This document shows, one piece after another, positions 1 through 7,045 of a stretch of 64,000 nt of DNA (positions are counted from its first letter, which is position 1; each line of letters opens with the position of its first letter). Both the position numbers and the translations under genes were made by a program. Under the pieces are notes generated by a model. It did no database searches, was not told the origin of the DNA, and saw only the letters and a list, made by a program, of their open reading frames with translations. Origin of the DNA: Actinacidiphila rubida (GTDB taxonomy: Bacteria; Actinomycetota; Actinomycetes; Streptomycetales; Streptomycetaceae); assembly GCF_900110255.1 (NCBI RefSeq), contig NZ_FODD01000036.1, forward strand, positions 25,809-89,808, read 5' to 3'.

Positions 1-51
1 CTCGTACCGGTCGTCGCCCCCGACGTCGGCACCGTTCACGTTCAGTTCCAC
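1..51 (-). CDS. possible 5' end of a gene running off the left edge
   Basis: Reading leftwards from a GTG at position 51 the frame stays open to the window edge (17 codons, beginning V-E-L-N-V-N-G). It lies 35 bases downstream of the small gene ending at 86 and on the same strand, so it could be the next gene of that transcript. A weak GGGG stretch precedes the GTG. Seventeen codons are too few to recognise a family, and in DNA this GC-rich an open frame of this length is weak evidence. Confidence 0.22.
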   Translation of the reverse strand, partial: MELNVNGADVGGDDRYE

Positions 52-85
52 GACAGCACCCCGGGCGTCGGATCGGACGGGAGGG

Positions 86-328
86 CTAGGCGGGCTTACC
101 GGCGTCGATCCAGCGCTGCAGCAGGTCCACCTGCGCGGCGGGCCACGGGTCGTCGCAGGGCATCTGCCCGCTGCGCAGGGCCCCGACGATGGCGTCGGCG
201 TGCTTGACGACGTCCGCGTGGTCGAACAGGTCGAATGCCTTGAGCATGGACTCGCGGTCCTTCGTACGGAACATGGGCCTGATGTCCTGCTCGAAGCCGA
301 TGGGTGTGCCGCGGCCGGGTTGAGTCAT
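86..328 (-). CDS. small hypothetical protein, FxxDIRPMFR type
   Basis: An 80-residue soluble protein with no signal peptide or membrane segment. The pattern F-E-Q-D-I-R-P-M-F-R near residue 13, then M-P-C-D-x-P-W-P and a terminal W-I-D-A-G-K-P, resembles a family of short actinobacterial proteins that I recall beside tyrosinase- or hemerythrin-like genes. Their biochemical role is unknown to me. The ATG at 328 is preceded by a GAAGGG ribosome binding site at suitable spacing. It is divergent from the LacI-type gene starting at 589, with about 260 bases of shared upstream DNA. Confidence 0.6.
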   Translation of the reverse strand: MTQPGRGTPIGFEQDIRPMFRTKDRESMLKAFDLFDHADVVKHADAIVGALRSGQMPCDDPWPAAQVDLLQRWIDAGKPA

Positions 329-456
329 GCCATGCCCTTCTCGTCAACATGAGCTCCAGCGAGCTCTTCGAGTGTGTGGTCAGTACGGACGTGCTGCCAC
401 CTCAGAGTTCCCACCGGGTAGGTGAGCCGGCTGTTCGGCGATGTCGTTCGGCACCG

Positions 457-488
457 GTGATTCCCCGTGTCGGGCGAACACGCATCAC
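457..488. repeat. nested inverted repeat in the divergent promoter region
   Basis: In the 260-base space between the small gene and the LacI-type gene there is a nested dyad. GTGAT at 457-461 pairs with ATCAC at 484-488, and inside it CGTGT at 466-470 pairs with ACACG at 478-482, with a 7-base centre. It could be an operator for the adjacent regulator or an RNA hairpin. Nothing else stands out in this space. Confidence 0.3.
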
Positions 489-588
489 GCTGAGTGTTCA
501 CGCGCAATCGCTCCGACCCGGTGTGCCGCGCCTGCCATCATCGACGCAGCCGGGAGCCGGCTCCGGCGGTCCCGCGACGAGGAGGCCC

Positions 589-1440
589 GTGAAGCGACCG
601 ACGATGAAGGACGTCGCCCGCGCCGCGGGTGTCAGTCCGATGACCGTCTCCCGCGTGGTGTCCGGCGAGGCGGGGGTGGCACCGGGCACCGCCGCGCGCG
701 TCGAGCAGGCCGTGCGCAGGCTCGGCTACCAGGGCAACGACAACGCGCGCCATCTACGGCAGAAGGACCCCGGCACCGCCACCATCGGCCTCGTGGTCGA
801 CGACCTCGCGAACCCCTTCTACGCGTTCATGGCCCGCTCGGTCGAGGACGAGGCGCACCGCCGCGGCTACGTGGTGCTGGTCGGCAGCACCAACGACGAG
901 CCGCGGCGGGAGCGCGAGGTGATCGCCGCGTTCACCGCGCGGCAGGTCGACGGGCTGATCCTGGTGCCCACCGTCGGCGGGCACGGATTCCTCAGACAGC
1001 CCATGCGGGCGGGCACCCGTGTGGTGTGCGTGGACCGGCCGGCCCGCGGGCTGGCCGTCGACACCGCCCTCGCCCGCCACGGCCTGCGCTCCCGCACCCA
1101 GGCGCGGGCGGCACTGGACGCGCTGCGGGAACTGCCGCAGCCGCCGACCGCGGCGTTCACCAGCAACGACGTGATCACCCTCGGCGTGCTCGACGGCGCC
1201 GGCGGCCCCGGGCACGTCGCCGTCGTCGGCTTCGACGACTTGCCGCTGGGGGAGCGGCTCGACCCGCCGCTGACCGTGGTCAGCCAGGACCCGGTGGCTC
1301 TCGGCGGCACCGCCGCCACCCTGCTGTTCTCCCGGATCGACGGCGACCGCTCGGCTCCGCGCTCGGTGGTGCTGCTCACCCGGTTCGTCGCGCGCGGCGC
1401 GGGCGGGGCACCCTCCGGGACGCCCGGCCCGCCCGGCTGA
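589..1440 (+). CDS. LacI-family regulator with a shortened sensor domain
   Basis: A 283-residue protein. The N-terminal LacI helix-turn-helix is intact (M-K-D-V-A-R-A-A-G-V-S-P-M-T-V-S-R-V-V at about residues 6-24), followed by the hinge and a periplasmic-binding-protein-like domain starting T-I-G-L-V-V-D-D. Family members usually have 330-350 residues. After R-G-L-A-V-D-T the sequence passes directly to A-L-A-R-H-G-L-R-S, where relatives carry about 50 residues including the A-x-x-H-L-x-x-x-G-H-R-x-I segment, so an in-frame internal deletion is likely. The C-terminal V-V-G-F-D-D motif is present. I chose GTG 589 because GGAGG lies three bases upstream and relatives begin V-K-R-P-T-M-K-D-V. 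It converges on the aldo/keto reductase. Confidence 0.85.
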   Translation: MKRPTMKDVARAAGVSPMTVSRVVSGEAGVAPGTAARVEQAVRRLGYQGNDNARHLRQKDPGTATIGLVVDDLANPFYAFMARSVEDEAHRRGYVVLVGSTNDEPRREREVIAAFTARQVDGLILVPTVGGHGFLRQPMRAGTRVVCVDRPARGLAVDTALARHGLRSRTQARAALDALRELPQPPTAAFTSNDVITLGVLDGAGGPGHVAVVGFDDLPLGERLDPPLTVVSQDPVALGGTAATLLFSRIDGDRSAPRSVVLLTRFVARGAGGAPSGTPGPPG

Positions 1441-1449
1441 AGGGCCCGG

Positions 1450-2283
1450 TCAGGGGATCCAGTTGAAGGTGTCCGGGTCGGGTCCGATGCGCTCGTCCCG
1501 GTTCAGCCCGGTGATCGCCGCCATGTCCTCATCGGTCAGCTCGAAGTCGAACAGCCGGAAGTTCTCGGCGACGCGTGCCGGCGTCACCGACTTCGGGAAG
1601 ACGATGTCGCCGCGCTGCAGGTGCCAGCGCAGCGTCACCTGGGCCGGCGAACGCTTCACCCGGTCCGCGATCGCGGTGATCACCGTGTCGTCCAGCACCT
1701 TGCCCTGCGCGATCGGCGACCACGCCTCGGTGGCGATGCCGTTCTCCCGGCCGAACGTCCGCACGGCCTCCTGCGTCAGGTACGGGTGGGCCTCGACCTG
1801 GTTCACCACCGGCACCACGTCGGTCTCCCGGAGCAGCCGCTCCAGATGGGCCGGCTGGAAGTTGGACACGCCGATCGCCTTGCAGCGGCCGGACCGGTAG
1901 ATCTCCTCCATCGCCTTCCACGTCTCGACGAAGTCGCCCACCCCGGGCAGCGGCCAGTGGACCAGGAACAGGTCCAGGTACTCCAGGTCCAGGTCCTCCA
2001 GCGAGCGGGCGAACGCGGCGAGCGCGTCGCCGTACGCGTGGTACCCGTTGTTGAGCTTGCTGGTGACGAAGACCTCCGCGCGCGGCAGCCCGGACTCCCT
2101 GACCGCCTGGCCGACCTCCTTCTCGTTGCCGTACATCTCGGCGGTGTCGATGTGGCGGTACCCGGTCTCCAGGGCGACCCGCACCGCTTCCCTGGTGTTC
2201 TCGGGCTCGATCTGGAACACCCCGAAGCCGAGCTGCGGGATGGAGACGCCGTTGTTGAGGGTGACGGTGGGAACTGAGGTCAT
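1450..2283 (-). CDS. aldo/keto reductase, 2,5-diketo-gluconate reductase type
   Basis: A 277-residue NADPH-dependent carbonyl reductase of the single-domain TIM-barrel AKR family. The catalytic tetrad is visible: Asp and Tyr in G-Y-R-H-I-D-T-A-E-M-Y-G-N-E (near residue 45), Lys in T-S-K-L, and His in L-V-H-W-P. The family signature G-V-S-N-F and the cofactor-binding F-P-K-S-V near the C-terminus are also present. Length is normal. ATG 2283 follows an AAGGAAG stretch. It is divergent from the SpoIIE phosphatase at 2420, with about 135 bases between. The substrate cannot be read from the sequence. Confidence 0.93.
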   Translation of the reverse strand: MTSVPTVTLNNGVSIPQLGFGVFQIEPENTREAVRVALETGYRHIDTAEMYGNEKEVGQAVRESGLPRAEVFVTSKLNNGYHAYGDALAAFARSLEDLDLEYLDLFLVHWPLPGVGDFVETWKAMEEIYRSGRCKAIGVSNFQPAHLERLLRETDVVPVVNQVEAHPYLTQEAVRTFGRENGIATEAWSPIAQGKVLDDTVITAIADRVKRSPAQVTLRWHLQRGDIVFPKSVTPARVAENFRLFDFELTDEDMAAITGLNRDERIGPDPDTFNWIP

Positions 2284-2419
2284 GACCGCGACTTCCTTGC
2301 TCGGGTCCCCCCTGCGCCTGGCTCTGTGGCCACCGTAAGCCCGGTGTGCCGGACCGGCCCGTCGGCCCGCCGGGCCCCTCCACCGCGCCCGCGGCGCCCC
2401 GGCGAGCGATGATCGGAGG

Positions 2420-4513
2420 ATGACGCGGACCCGCGGCGACCTGGCTGTGCCGCAGCTCGAGCCCGAGGTGTTCGACGACGCCATCGTGGCCGTCGCGCTC
2501 ACCTCCGGTGCGGAGCACCGGCTCGTCTACTACAACGACGCCTTCCGCGACCTGTTCGGCCCGCGCGAGCTGGGCGCCCGCGCCGCCGACGCCTTCACCG
2601 AGGAGAAGGCCGCCCGGTACGTGCAGATGCTCGACGAGGTCTTCCACGACCGCAGAGGCCGTCAGGTCACCGGTCCGCGCACCACCGAGGGGATCTTCCC
2701 CGGCGCGCCCGGCCGGCGGCACTTCATCTACAGCTGCTCGCCCGTCGTCTCGCGGTTCGGCCCCGGCGTCCTCACCGTCTGCGTCGACACCACCGCGCAG
2801 GTCGACGCCGTCGAGCGGGCCGAGCAGCTGTCGCAGGACCGGCAGGAGGCGCTGCACCGGTACGAGGCGCTGATGGGGGCCGTCACCCAGACGGTCTGGC
2901 TGATGAAGCCCGACGGGGCGATCAGCGAGCTGGTCGGCGACTTCGAGGACTTCACCGGCGAGGAGTGGCGCCCGGTGATCGACGAGGAGTGGCTGTCCTA
3001 TGTCCACCCGCACGACCGGGGACACCTGCTGCGGGAGTGGCAGCAGGCGGCCGAGGGCGACCCGTCGATGTTCGTCTGCACCTTCCGGCTGCGCATCCCC
3101 TCGGGCGAGTACCGGCACGTGCAGTCCCGCGCGGTGCCGATCGTGCGCGACGGCGTGATCGTCGAGTGGATCGGTGCCACCGCCGACATCGAGGACCAGT
3201 GGCGCAACCGGCTGCGCGAGCGGCTGCTCGCCCGGGTCGCCACCGTGACCGCGGCCGCCGACGTGCCGCAGGCGTTCGGGGCGGTGGCCGCCGCGGTCGT
3301 GCCGGAGCTGACCGACGCCTGCGCCGTCTTCCTGCTGCCGACGCCCGGGGTGATCAGCGAGGGGGAGACGGTCACCGCGGTCCGCGTGGCGACCACCGCC
3401 CGGCCCGGTCTGCCCGAGCTGCCGCCGCTGCGCAACGAGAGCTACGCCGTCGGGCCGGTGGCCCGGCACGTCATCGACAGCCGCCGGCCCAAGCTGCTGG
3501 TCTTCCCGGCCGGCGACCCGCCGGCCGGGATCCTGCCCGAGGTGTCGCTGGAGTGGCTGCGTGCGGCCCGTGCCACCAGCCTGACGCTGGTGCCGATCGT
3601 CATCGACTCCGCCGTCGTGGCCTTCGCCTGCGCCGCGGGATGCGCCGACAGCCCGCCGCCGGGCTCCGGCGACCTGGCCCTGCTCGGCGAGGTGCTGCAC
3701 GAGGTGCGCGAGCCGCTGCGGCAGGCGCTGGAGCTGCAGCGCACCCGGCACACCGCGCTCACCCTGCAACGGGCCCTGCTCACCCCGACGCCGCAGGTGC
3801 CCGGCGCGGAGCTGGCCGCCCACTACCAGCCGGCCAGCAAGGACGCGGAGATCGGCGGCGACTGGTACGACGCGCTGCTGCTCCCCGACGGCTCGGTCAC
3901 CCTCACCATCGGCGACATCGCCGGGCACGACCTGGACGCGGCCACCTCGATGAGCCAGCTGCGCAGCATGCTGCGGGTCATCGCCTACGACCAGTCGCGG
4001 CCGCACACCCCCGCCGAGAGCCTGGCCCAGCTGGACCGGGTGGTCGACGGCCTGGACATCGCGCCGCTGGTCACCGCCGTGCACATGAGCCTGACGCCCT
4101 CGCCGGGCGGTGGCTGGCACGCCGCCTGGTCGAACGCCGGCCATCCGCCGCCGCTGCTGTTGCCCGCCGTGGGCGCCCCACGCTTCCTGGAGGGCTCGGG
4201 TCCCGACCTGCCGCTGTGCGTGGCGCCGGCCGAGTCGCGCGTGACCTGCCATCACGACCTGGCGCCCGGCGACACGCTGCTGCTCTACACGGACGGCCTG
4301 ATCGAGGTCCCCGGCACCGACCTGGCCGACGGCATGGCCGACCTCGCCGAGGCGGCCGCGGCCGCCGCCCTGCGCGGCCTGTCGCTGGCCGACCTCTGCG
4401 CGTTGCTGCTGGCCGGGGTCCTTGAGCGGCGGGACGACGCCGCGGTGATCGGCTTCCGGCCGGTCCCGAGGGCACCGGAGGTGTCCGAGGCACGGATCGC
4501 CCGCCTGCTGTGA
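2420..4513 (+). CDS. PAS-PAS-GAF-SpoIIE serine phosphatase
   Basis: A 697-residue cytoplasmic PP2C-type phosphatase, probably acting on an anti-sigma-factor antagonist in a partner-switching pathway. Residues about 15-130 and 150-255 look like two PAS sensor domains, 265-425 is GAF-like, and 440-690 is the SpoIIE domain. The phosphatase metal-site motifs are present: G-G-D-W-Y-D, G-D-I-A-G-H, N-A-G-H-P-P, L-L-Y-T-D-G-L and a terminal D-D-A-A-V. No histidine-kinase-like ATPase domain is attached, unlike some relatives. GGAGG abuts ATG 2420 with no spacer, so translation may be leaderless or start slightly downstream. No anti-sigma partner gene is adjacent. Confidence 0.9.
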   Translation: MTRTRGDLAVPQLEPEVFDDAIVAVALTSGAEHRLVYYNDAFRDLFGPRELGARAADAFTEEKAARYVQMLDEVFHDRRGRQVTGPRTTEGIFPGAPGRRHFIYSCSPVVSRFGPGVLTVCVDTTAQVDAVERAEQLSQDRQEALHRYEALMGAVTQTVWLMKPDGAISELVGDFEDFTGEEWRPVIDEEWLSYVHPHDRGHLLREWQQAAEGDPSMFVCTFRLRIPSGEYRHVQSRAVPIVRDGVIVEWIGATADIEDQWRNRLRERLLARVATVTAAADVPQAFGAVAAAVVPELTDACAVFLLPTPGVISEGETVTAVRVATTARPGLPELPPLRNESYAVGPVARHVIDSRRPKLLVFPAGDPPAGILPEVSLEWLRAARATSLTLVPIVIDSAVVAFACAAGCADSPPPGSGDLALLGEVLHEVREPLRQALELQRTRHTALTLQRALLTPTPQVPGAELAAHYQPASKDAEIGGDWYDALLLPDGSVTLTIGDIAGHDLDAATSMSQLRSMLRVIAYDQSRPHTPAESLAQLDRVVDGLDIAPLVTAVHMSLTPSPGGGWHAAWSNAGHPPPLLLPAVGAPRFLEGSGPDLPLCVAPAESRVTCHHDLAPGDTLLLYTDGLIEVPGTDLADGMADLAEAAAAAALRGLSLADLCALLLAGVLERRDDAAVIGFRPVPRAPEVSEARIARLL

Positions 4514-4529
4514 CGCGAAGGCCCGAGCC

Positions 4530-4563
4530 GGGGCCGGCGCACGTGGAGGAGGCCGCCGGCTCC
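4530..4563. terminator. bidirectional hairpin between convergent genes
   Basis: GCCGGCG at 4533-4539 pairs with CGCCGGC at 4554-4560, extended by three outer pairs including one G-U. It sits between the stop codons of the phosphatase gene (4513) and the exporter gene (4574), where a shared terminator is expected. There is no T-tract, as is usual in these genomes. Confidence 0.5.
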
Positions 4564-4573
4564 GGGGCGGGCG

Positions 4574-5188
4574 TCAGGCGCGGCCCAGCATCACCAGGCC
4601 GAGCGCCACCATCGTGCAGGCGATGCACGCGTCCAGCACCTGCCAGGCCGCGGGCCGGGAGAACGGCCGGCGCAGCAGCCGCGCGCCGAAGCCGAGGCCG
4701 CTGAACCACAGCACGCTCCCGGCCGCGGCACCCACCCCGAACGGCCACCGCCCGGCGCCGTAGCCGTTCGCCACGGAGCCGAGCAGCAGCAGCGTGTCGA
4801 GGTAGACGTGCGGGTTCAGCCAGGTCATCGCGAGGCAGGTGAGCACCGCGCCGCGCAGCGAACTGCCCACCGCCGCGCCGTCGGCCGTCATGGACGACGG
4901 GTGCAGGGCCCGGCGGGCCGCCAGCAGCCCGTAGCCGATGAGGAACGCCCCACCCGCCCAGGAGATGACCGTCACCGCGGACGGCCAGCGGCCGACGACC
5001 GTACCGATCCCGCCGATGCCCAGCGCGATGAGCAACGCGTCCGACGCGGCGCAGATCGCCACCACCGCGGGCACGTGTTCGCGCCGGATGCCCTGGCGGA
5101 GCACGAAGGCGTTCTGGGCCCCGATGGCGACGATGAGCGACAGTCCGGTGCCGAGCCCGGCCAGGGCCGCGATGAAAGCCTCACGCAT
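4574..5188 (-). CDS. LysE/ArgO-family amino acid exporter
   Basis: A 204-residue integral membrane protein with about six hydrophobic segments. The N-terminal G-x-x-x-x-x-S-L-I-V-A-I-G-A-Q-N-A-F-V-L and the central W-L-N-P-H-V-Y-L-D-T are hallmarks of LysE/ArgO exporters, which expel basic amino acids by proton-coupled export. Length is typical. It is divergent from an ArgP/LysG-like regulator at 5336, the classic lysE-lysG arrangement in actinobacteria, so lysine or arginine probably induces it through that regulator. Confidence 0.92.
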   Translation of the reverse strand: MREAFIAALAGLGTGLSLIVAIGAQNAFVLRQGIRREHVPAVVAICAASDALLIALGIGGIGTVVGRWPSAVTVISWAGGAFLIGYGLLAARRALHPSSMTADGAAVGSSLRGAVLTCLAMTWLNPHVYLDTLLLLGSVANGYGAGRWPFGVGAAAGSVLWFSGLGFGARLLRRPFSRPAAWQVLDACIACTMVALGLVMLGRA

Positions 5189-5212
5189 GCCTCGAGGCTA
5201 GAAGCCGGGCGA

Positions 5213-5257
5213 ACATCAGACCAGCTAATGATTCTTACGCGACATCAGCAGAGCTTA
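5213..5257. promoter_or_regulatory. direct repeat in the exporter/regulator divergent promoter
   Basis: ACATCAG occurs at 5213-5219 and again at 5242-5248, 29 bases apart or close to three helical turns. Each copy is followed three bases later by AGCT and an A-rich end. The repeat lies between the divergent lysE-like and lysG-like genes and is the best candidate binding site for the LysR-type protein. A TAAGAT at 5256-5261 could be a -10 element for the regulator gene. Assignment to the regulator is inference. Confidence 0.4.
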
Positions 5258-5335
5258 AGATGGCGTCAAGACGCGTCGGCGTCCTGGCGGCGCGAGCAGG
5301 GGCCGTGAACAGGGGCTGTGACCGAGGGGGCCGTC

Positions 5336-6331
5336 ATGCTCGACCTGCCGCTGGACCAGGTGCGGACGCTGCTCGCCGCCGTCGACGAGGGGACCTTCGA
5401 GGCCGCGGCCGAGGCCCTGCACCTCACGCCGTCCGCGGTCAGCCAGCGCATCAAGGGGCTGGAACAGCGCACCGGACGCGTCCTGCTGCTGCGTACCAAG
5501 CCCGTCAGGCCCACGCCGTCGGGCGAGATCGTGGTCCGGTTCGGCCGCCAGCTGGCCCGCCTGGAGCGGGACGCCGGTGCGGAGTTGGGGCTCGGCGCGG
5601 CGGCGGGACCCACGGCGCTGCCGATCGCGGTCAACGCCGACTCGCTGTCCACCTGGTTCCTGCCCGCGCTCGCCGAGGTCGCCGACGGCCACGACGTCAC
5701 CTTCGACCTGCACCGCGAGGACCAGGACCACACGACGGTGCTGCTGCGGCAGGGGCTCGTCATGGCCGCGGTGACCTCCTCGCCGGAAGCCGTGCAGGGC
5801 TGCTCGGTGCGGCGCCTGGGGACGATGCGCTACCGGGCGATGGCCGCGCCGGCCTTCGCCGGGCGCCATCTGCCGGCAGGCGCGCCGGCCCGGACCCTGG
5901 CCGCCGCCCCGGTCGTGGTGTTCGACCGCAAGGACGACCTCCAGGACCGCTTCCTGCGCGCGCTCGCGGGGCCGGGCGCGGCGCGCGGCGGCACACAGGA
6001 CCGGGCGCCCGCCGACGGCACGCCCAGCACGCCCGGTGCGCCCGGTACATCCGGCACCCGTCAGCGCGGGGCCGGGGGACGGACCCGGCACCACGTCCCG
6101 TCCTCCGAGGCGTTCGTGGAGGCCGTCGCCGCCGGCCTGGGCTGGGGCATGATCCCGGACGTCCAGTCCGGGCCGCACCGGGAGGCCGGCACCCTCGTCG
6201 ACCTCCCGTACGGCCGTCCCGTCGACGTGCCCCTGTACTGGCAGCAGTGGAAACTCGACTCGCCCGCGCTCGGCGCCGTGGCCGACGCGGTGGCCCGCGC
6301 CGCCGCGCGCGCCCTCCACCCGCCGCGCTGA
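5336..6331 (+). CDS. ArgP/LysG-like LysR regulator with a low-complexity insert
   Basis: A 331-residue LysR-type regulator expected to control the divergent exporter. The N-terminal helix-turn-helix (D-Q-V-R-T-L-L-A-A-V-D-E-G-T-F then S-A-V-S-Q-R-I) and the C-terminal S-S-E-A-F-V-E-A-V-A-A-G-L-G-W-G-M-I-P match ArgP/LysG proteins. Between them, roughly residues 215-255 form a Gly/Ala/Pro/Thr-rich stretch (including T-P-S-T-P-G-A-P-G-T-S-G-T) where relatives have a shorter link. ATG 5336 has GAGGGGG five bases upstream. A GTG six codons earlier is possible but lacks a good site. Confidence 0.88.
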   Translation: MLDLPLDQVRTLLAAVDEGTFEAAAEALHLTPSAVSQRIKGLEQRTGRVLLLRTKPVRPTPSGEIVVRFGRQLARLERDAGAELGLGAAAGPTALPIAVNADSLSTWFLPALAEVADGHDVTFDLHREDQDHTTVLLRQGLVMAAVTSSPEAVQGCSVRRLGTMRYRAMAAPAFAGRHLPAGAPARTLAAAPVVVFDRKDDLQDRFLRALAGPGAARGGTQDRAPADGTPSTPGAPGTSGTRQRGAGGRTRHHVPSSEAFVEAVAAGLGWGMIPDVQSGPHREAGTLVDLPYGRPVDVPLYWQQWKLDSPALGAVADAVARAAARALHPPR

Positions 6332-6338
6332 CGGCGGC

Positions 6339-6373
6339 GGCGCCCGGGCCGGTCACCGCCCGGACCGGGCGCC
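6339..6373. terminator. bidirectional hairpin between convergent genes
   Basis: A 14-base stem (6339-6352 with 6360-6373, one mismatch) closes a 7-base loop. It is placed between the stop of the LysR gene (6331) and the stop of the isochorismatase-like gene (6400), so it can end transcripts from both sides. Confidence 0.65.
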
Positions 6374-6399
6374 GACCGCCGCGCGGCTGATGCGGACGG

Positions 6400-6951
6400 T
6401 CAGCCCAGCGTCTTCGCCCAGTCTCCGATGGTGGTGACGTCGGCCTGGCGGGGGAAGAGCCGCTCGGTGAGGAACCGGTGCGTCTCGGGATCCGGGTCGA
6501 AGCACGCGTCGGACAGGACCGTCAGGCGGTAGTCGAGGTCGGCCGCCTGCCGGACGGTGGACAGCACCACGCCGCTGGTGGAGATTCCGGACAGCACCAG
6601 GTGGTCGATGCCGGCGGCCCGCAGCAGCATCTCCAGGTCGCTGCCCGCGAACGCGCTGACCCGCTTCTTGACGACGACCGTCTCGCCGTCGCGCGGCGCG
6701 ACCGCCGGGTCGATGGCCGCACCCGGGTCGCCGGGCCCGAACGCGCCGGGCGGCAGGGCGCCGAACGACCGGTTGGCCGGATTGATCTCGGGGTGCCCGG
6801 CGCGGAAGCCGACCACCACGTGCATCACGGGGACCCCCGCGTCGCGGGCCGCGGCGACCGCTCGTGCCATCCGCGGCACCAGCTCGGGGTCGGAGACGCG
6901 GCCGACGATGTTCTGCTGGACGTCCATCAGGAGGAGAGCGGACTTGGGCAT
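6400..6951 (-). CDS. isochorismatase-fold hydrolase lacking the nucleophilic cysteine
   Basis: A 183-residue protein of the isochorismatase-like fold. The first catalytic Asp is in A-L-L-L-M-D-V-Q and the Lys in V-V-K-K-R-V-S-A-F. The segment I-S-T-S-G-V-V-L-S-T-V-R holds Val where cysteine hydrolases such as nicotinamidase carry the nucleophile. This resembles true isochorismatases, which work without Cys, or a subgroup of unknown substrate. ATG 6951 was chosen because the conserved P-K-S-A-L-L-L-M-D begins there. It is the last gene of a probable marR-MFS-hydrolase transcript, with a 94-base gap after the MFS gene. Confidence 0.87.
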   Translation of the reverse strand: MPKSALLLMDVQQNIVGRVSDPELVPRMARAVAAARDAGVPVMHVVVGFRAGHPEINPANRSFGALPPGAFGPGDPGAAIDPAVAPRDGETVVVKKRVSAFAGSDLEMLLRAAGIDHLVLSGISTSGVVLSTVRQAADLDYRLTVLSDACFDPDPETHRFLTERLFPRQADVTTIGDWAKTLG

Positions 6952-7045
6952 GGTGCGTGAACCTCGCGGGATCGGTGGGGAGTTCCGCGGCGCCCGGCGG
7001 GTGCCGCGGCGGTGGTGGGAGCGGTCACGGGACGGCACGGCGCGC

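Noticed and set aside
1529..4255. A 908-codon minus-strand frame spanning two genes
   Set aside because: It crosses the aldo/keto reductase out of frame and the phosphatase in antisense; no start site or domain.
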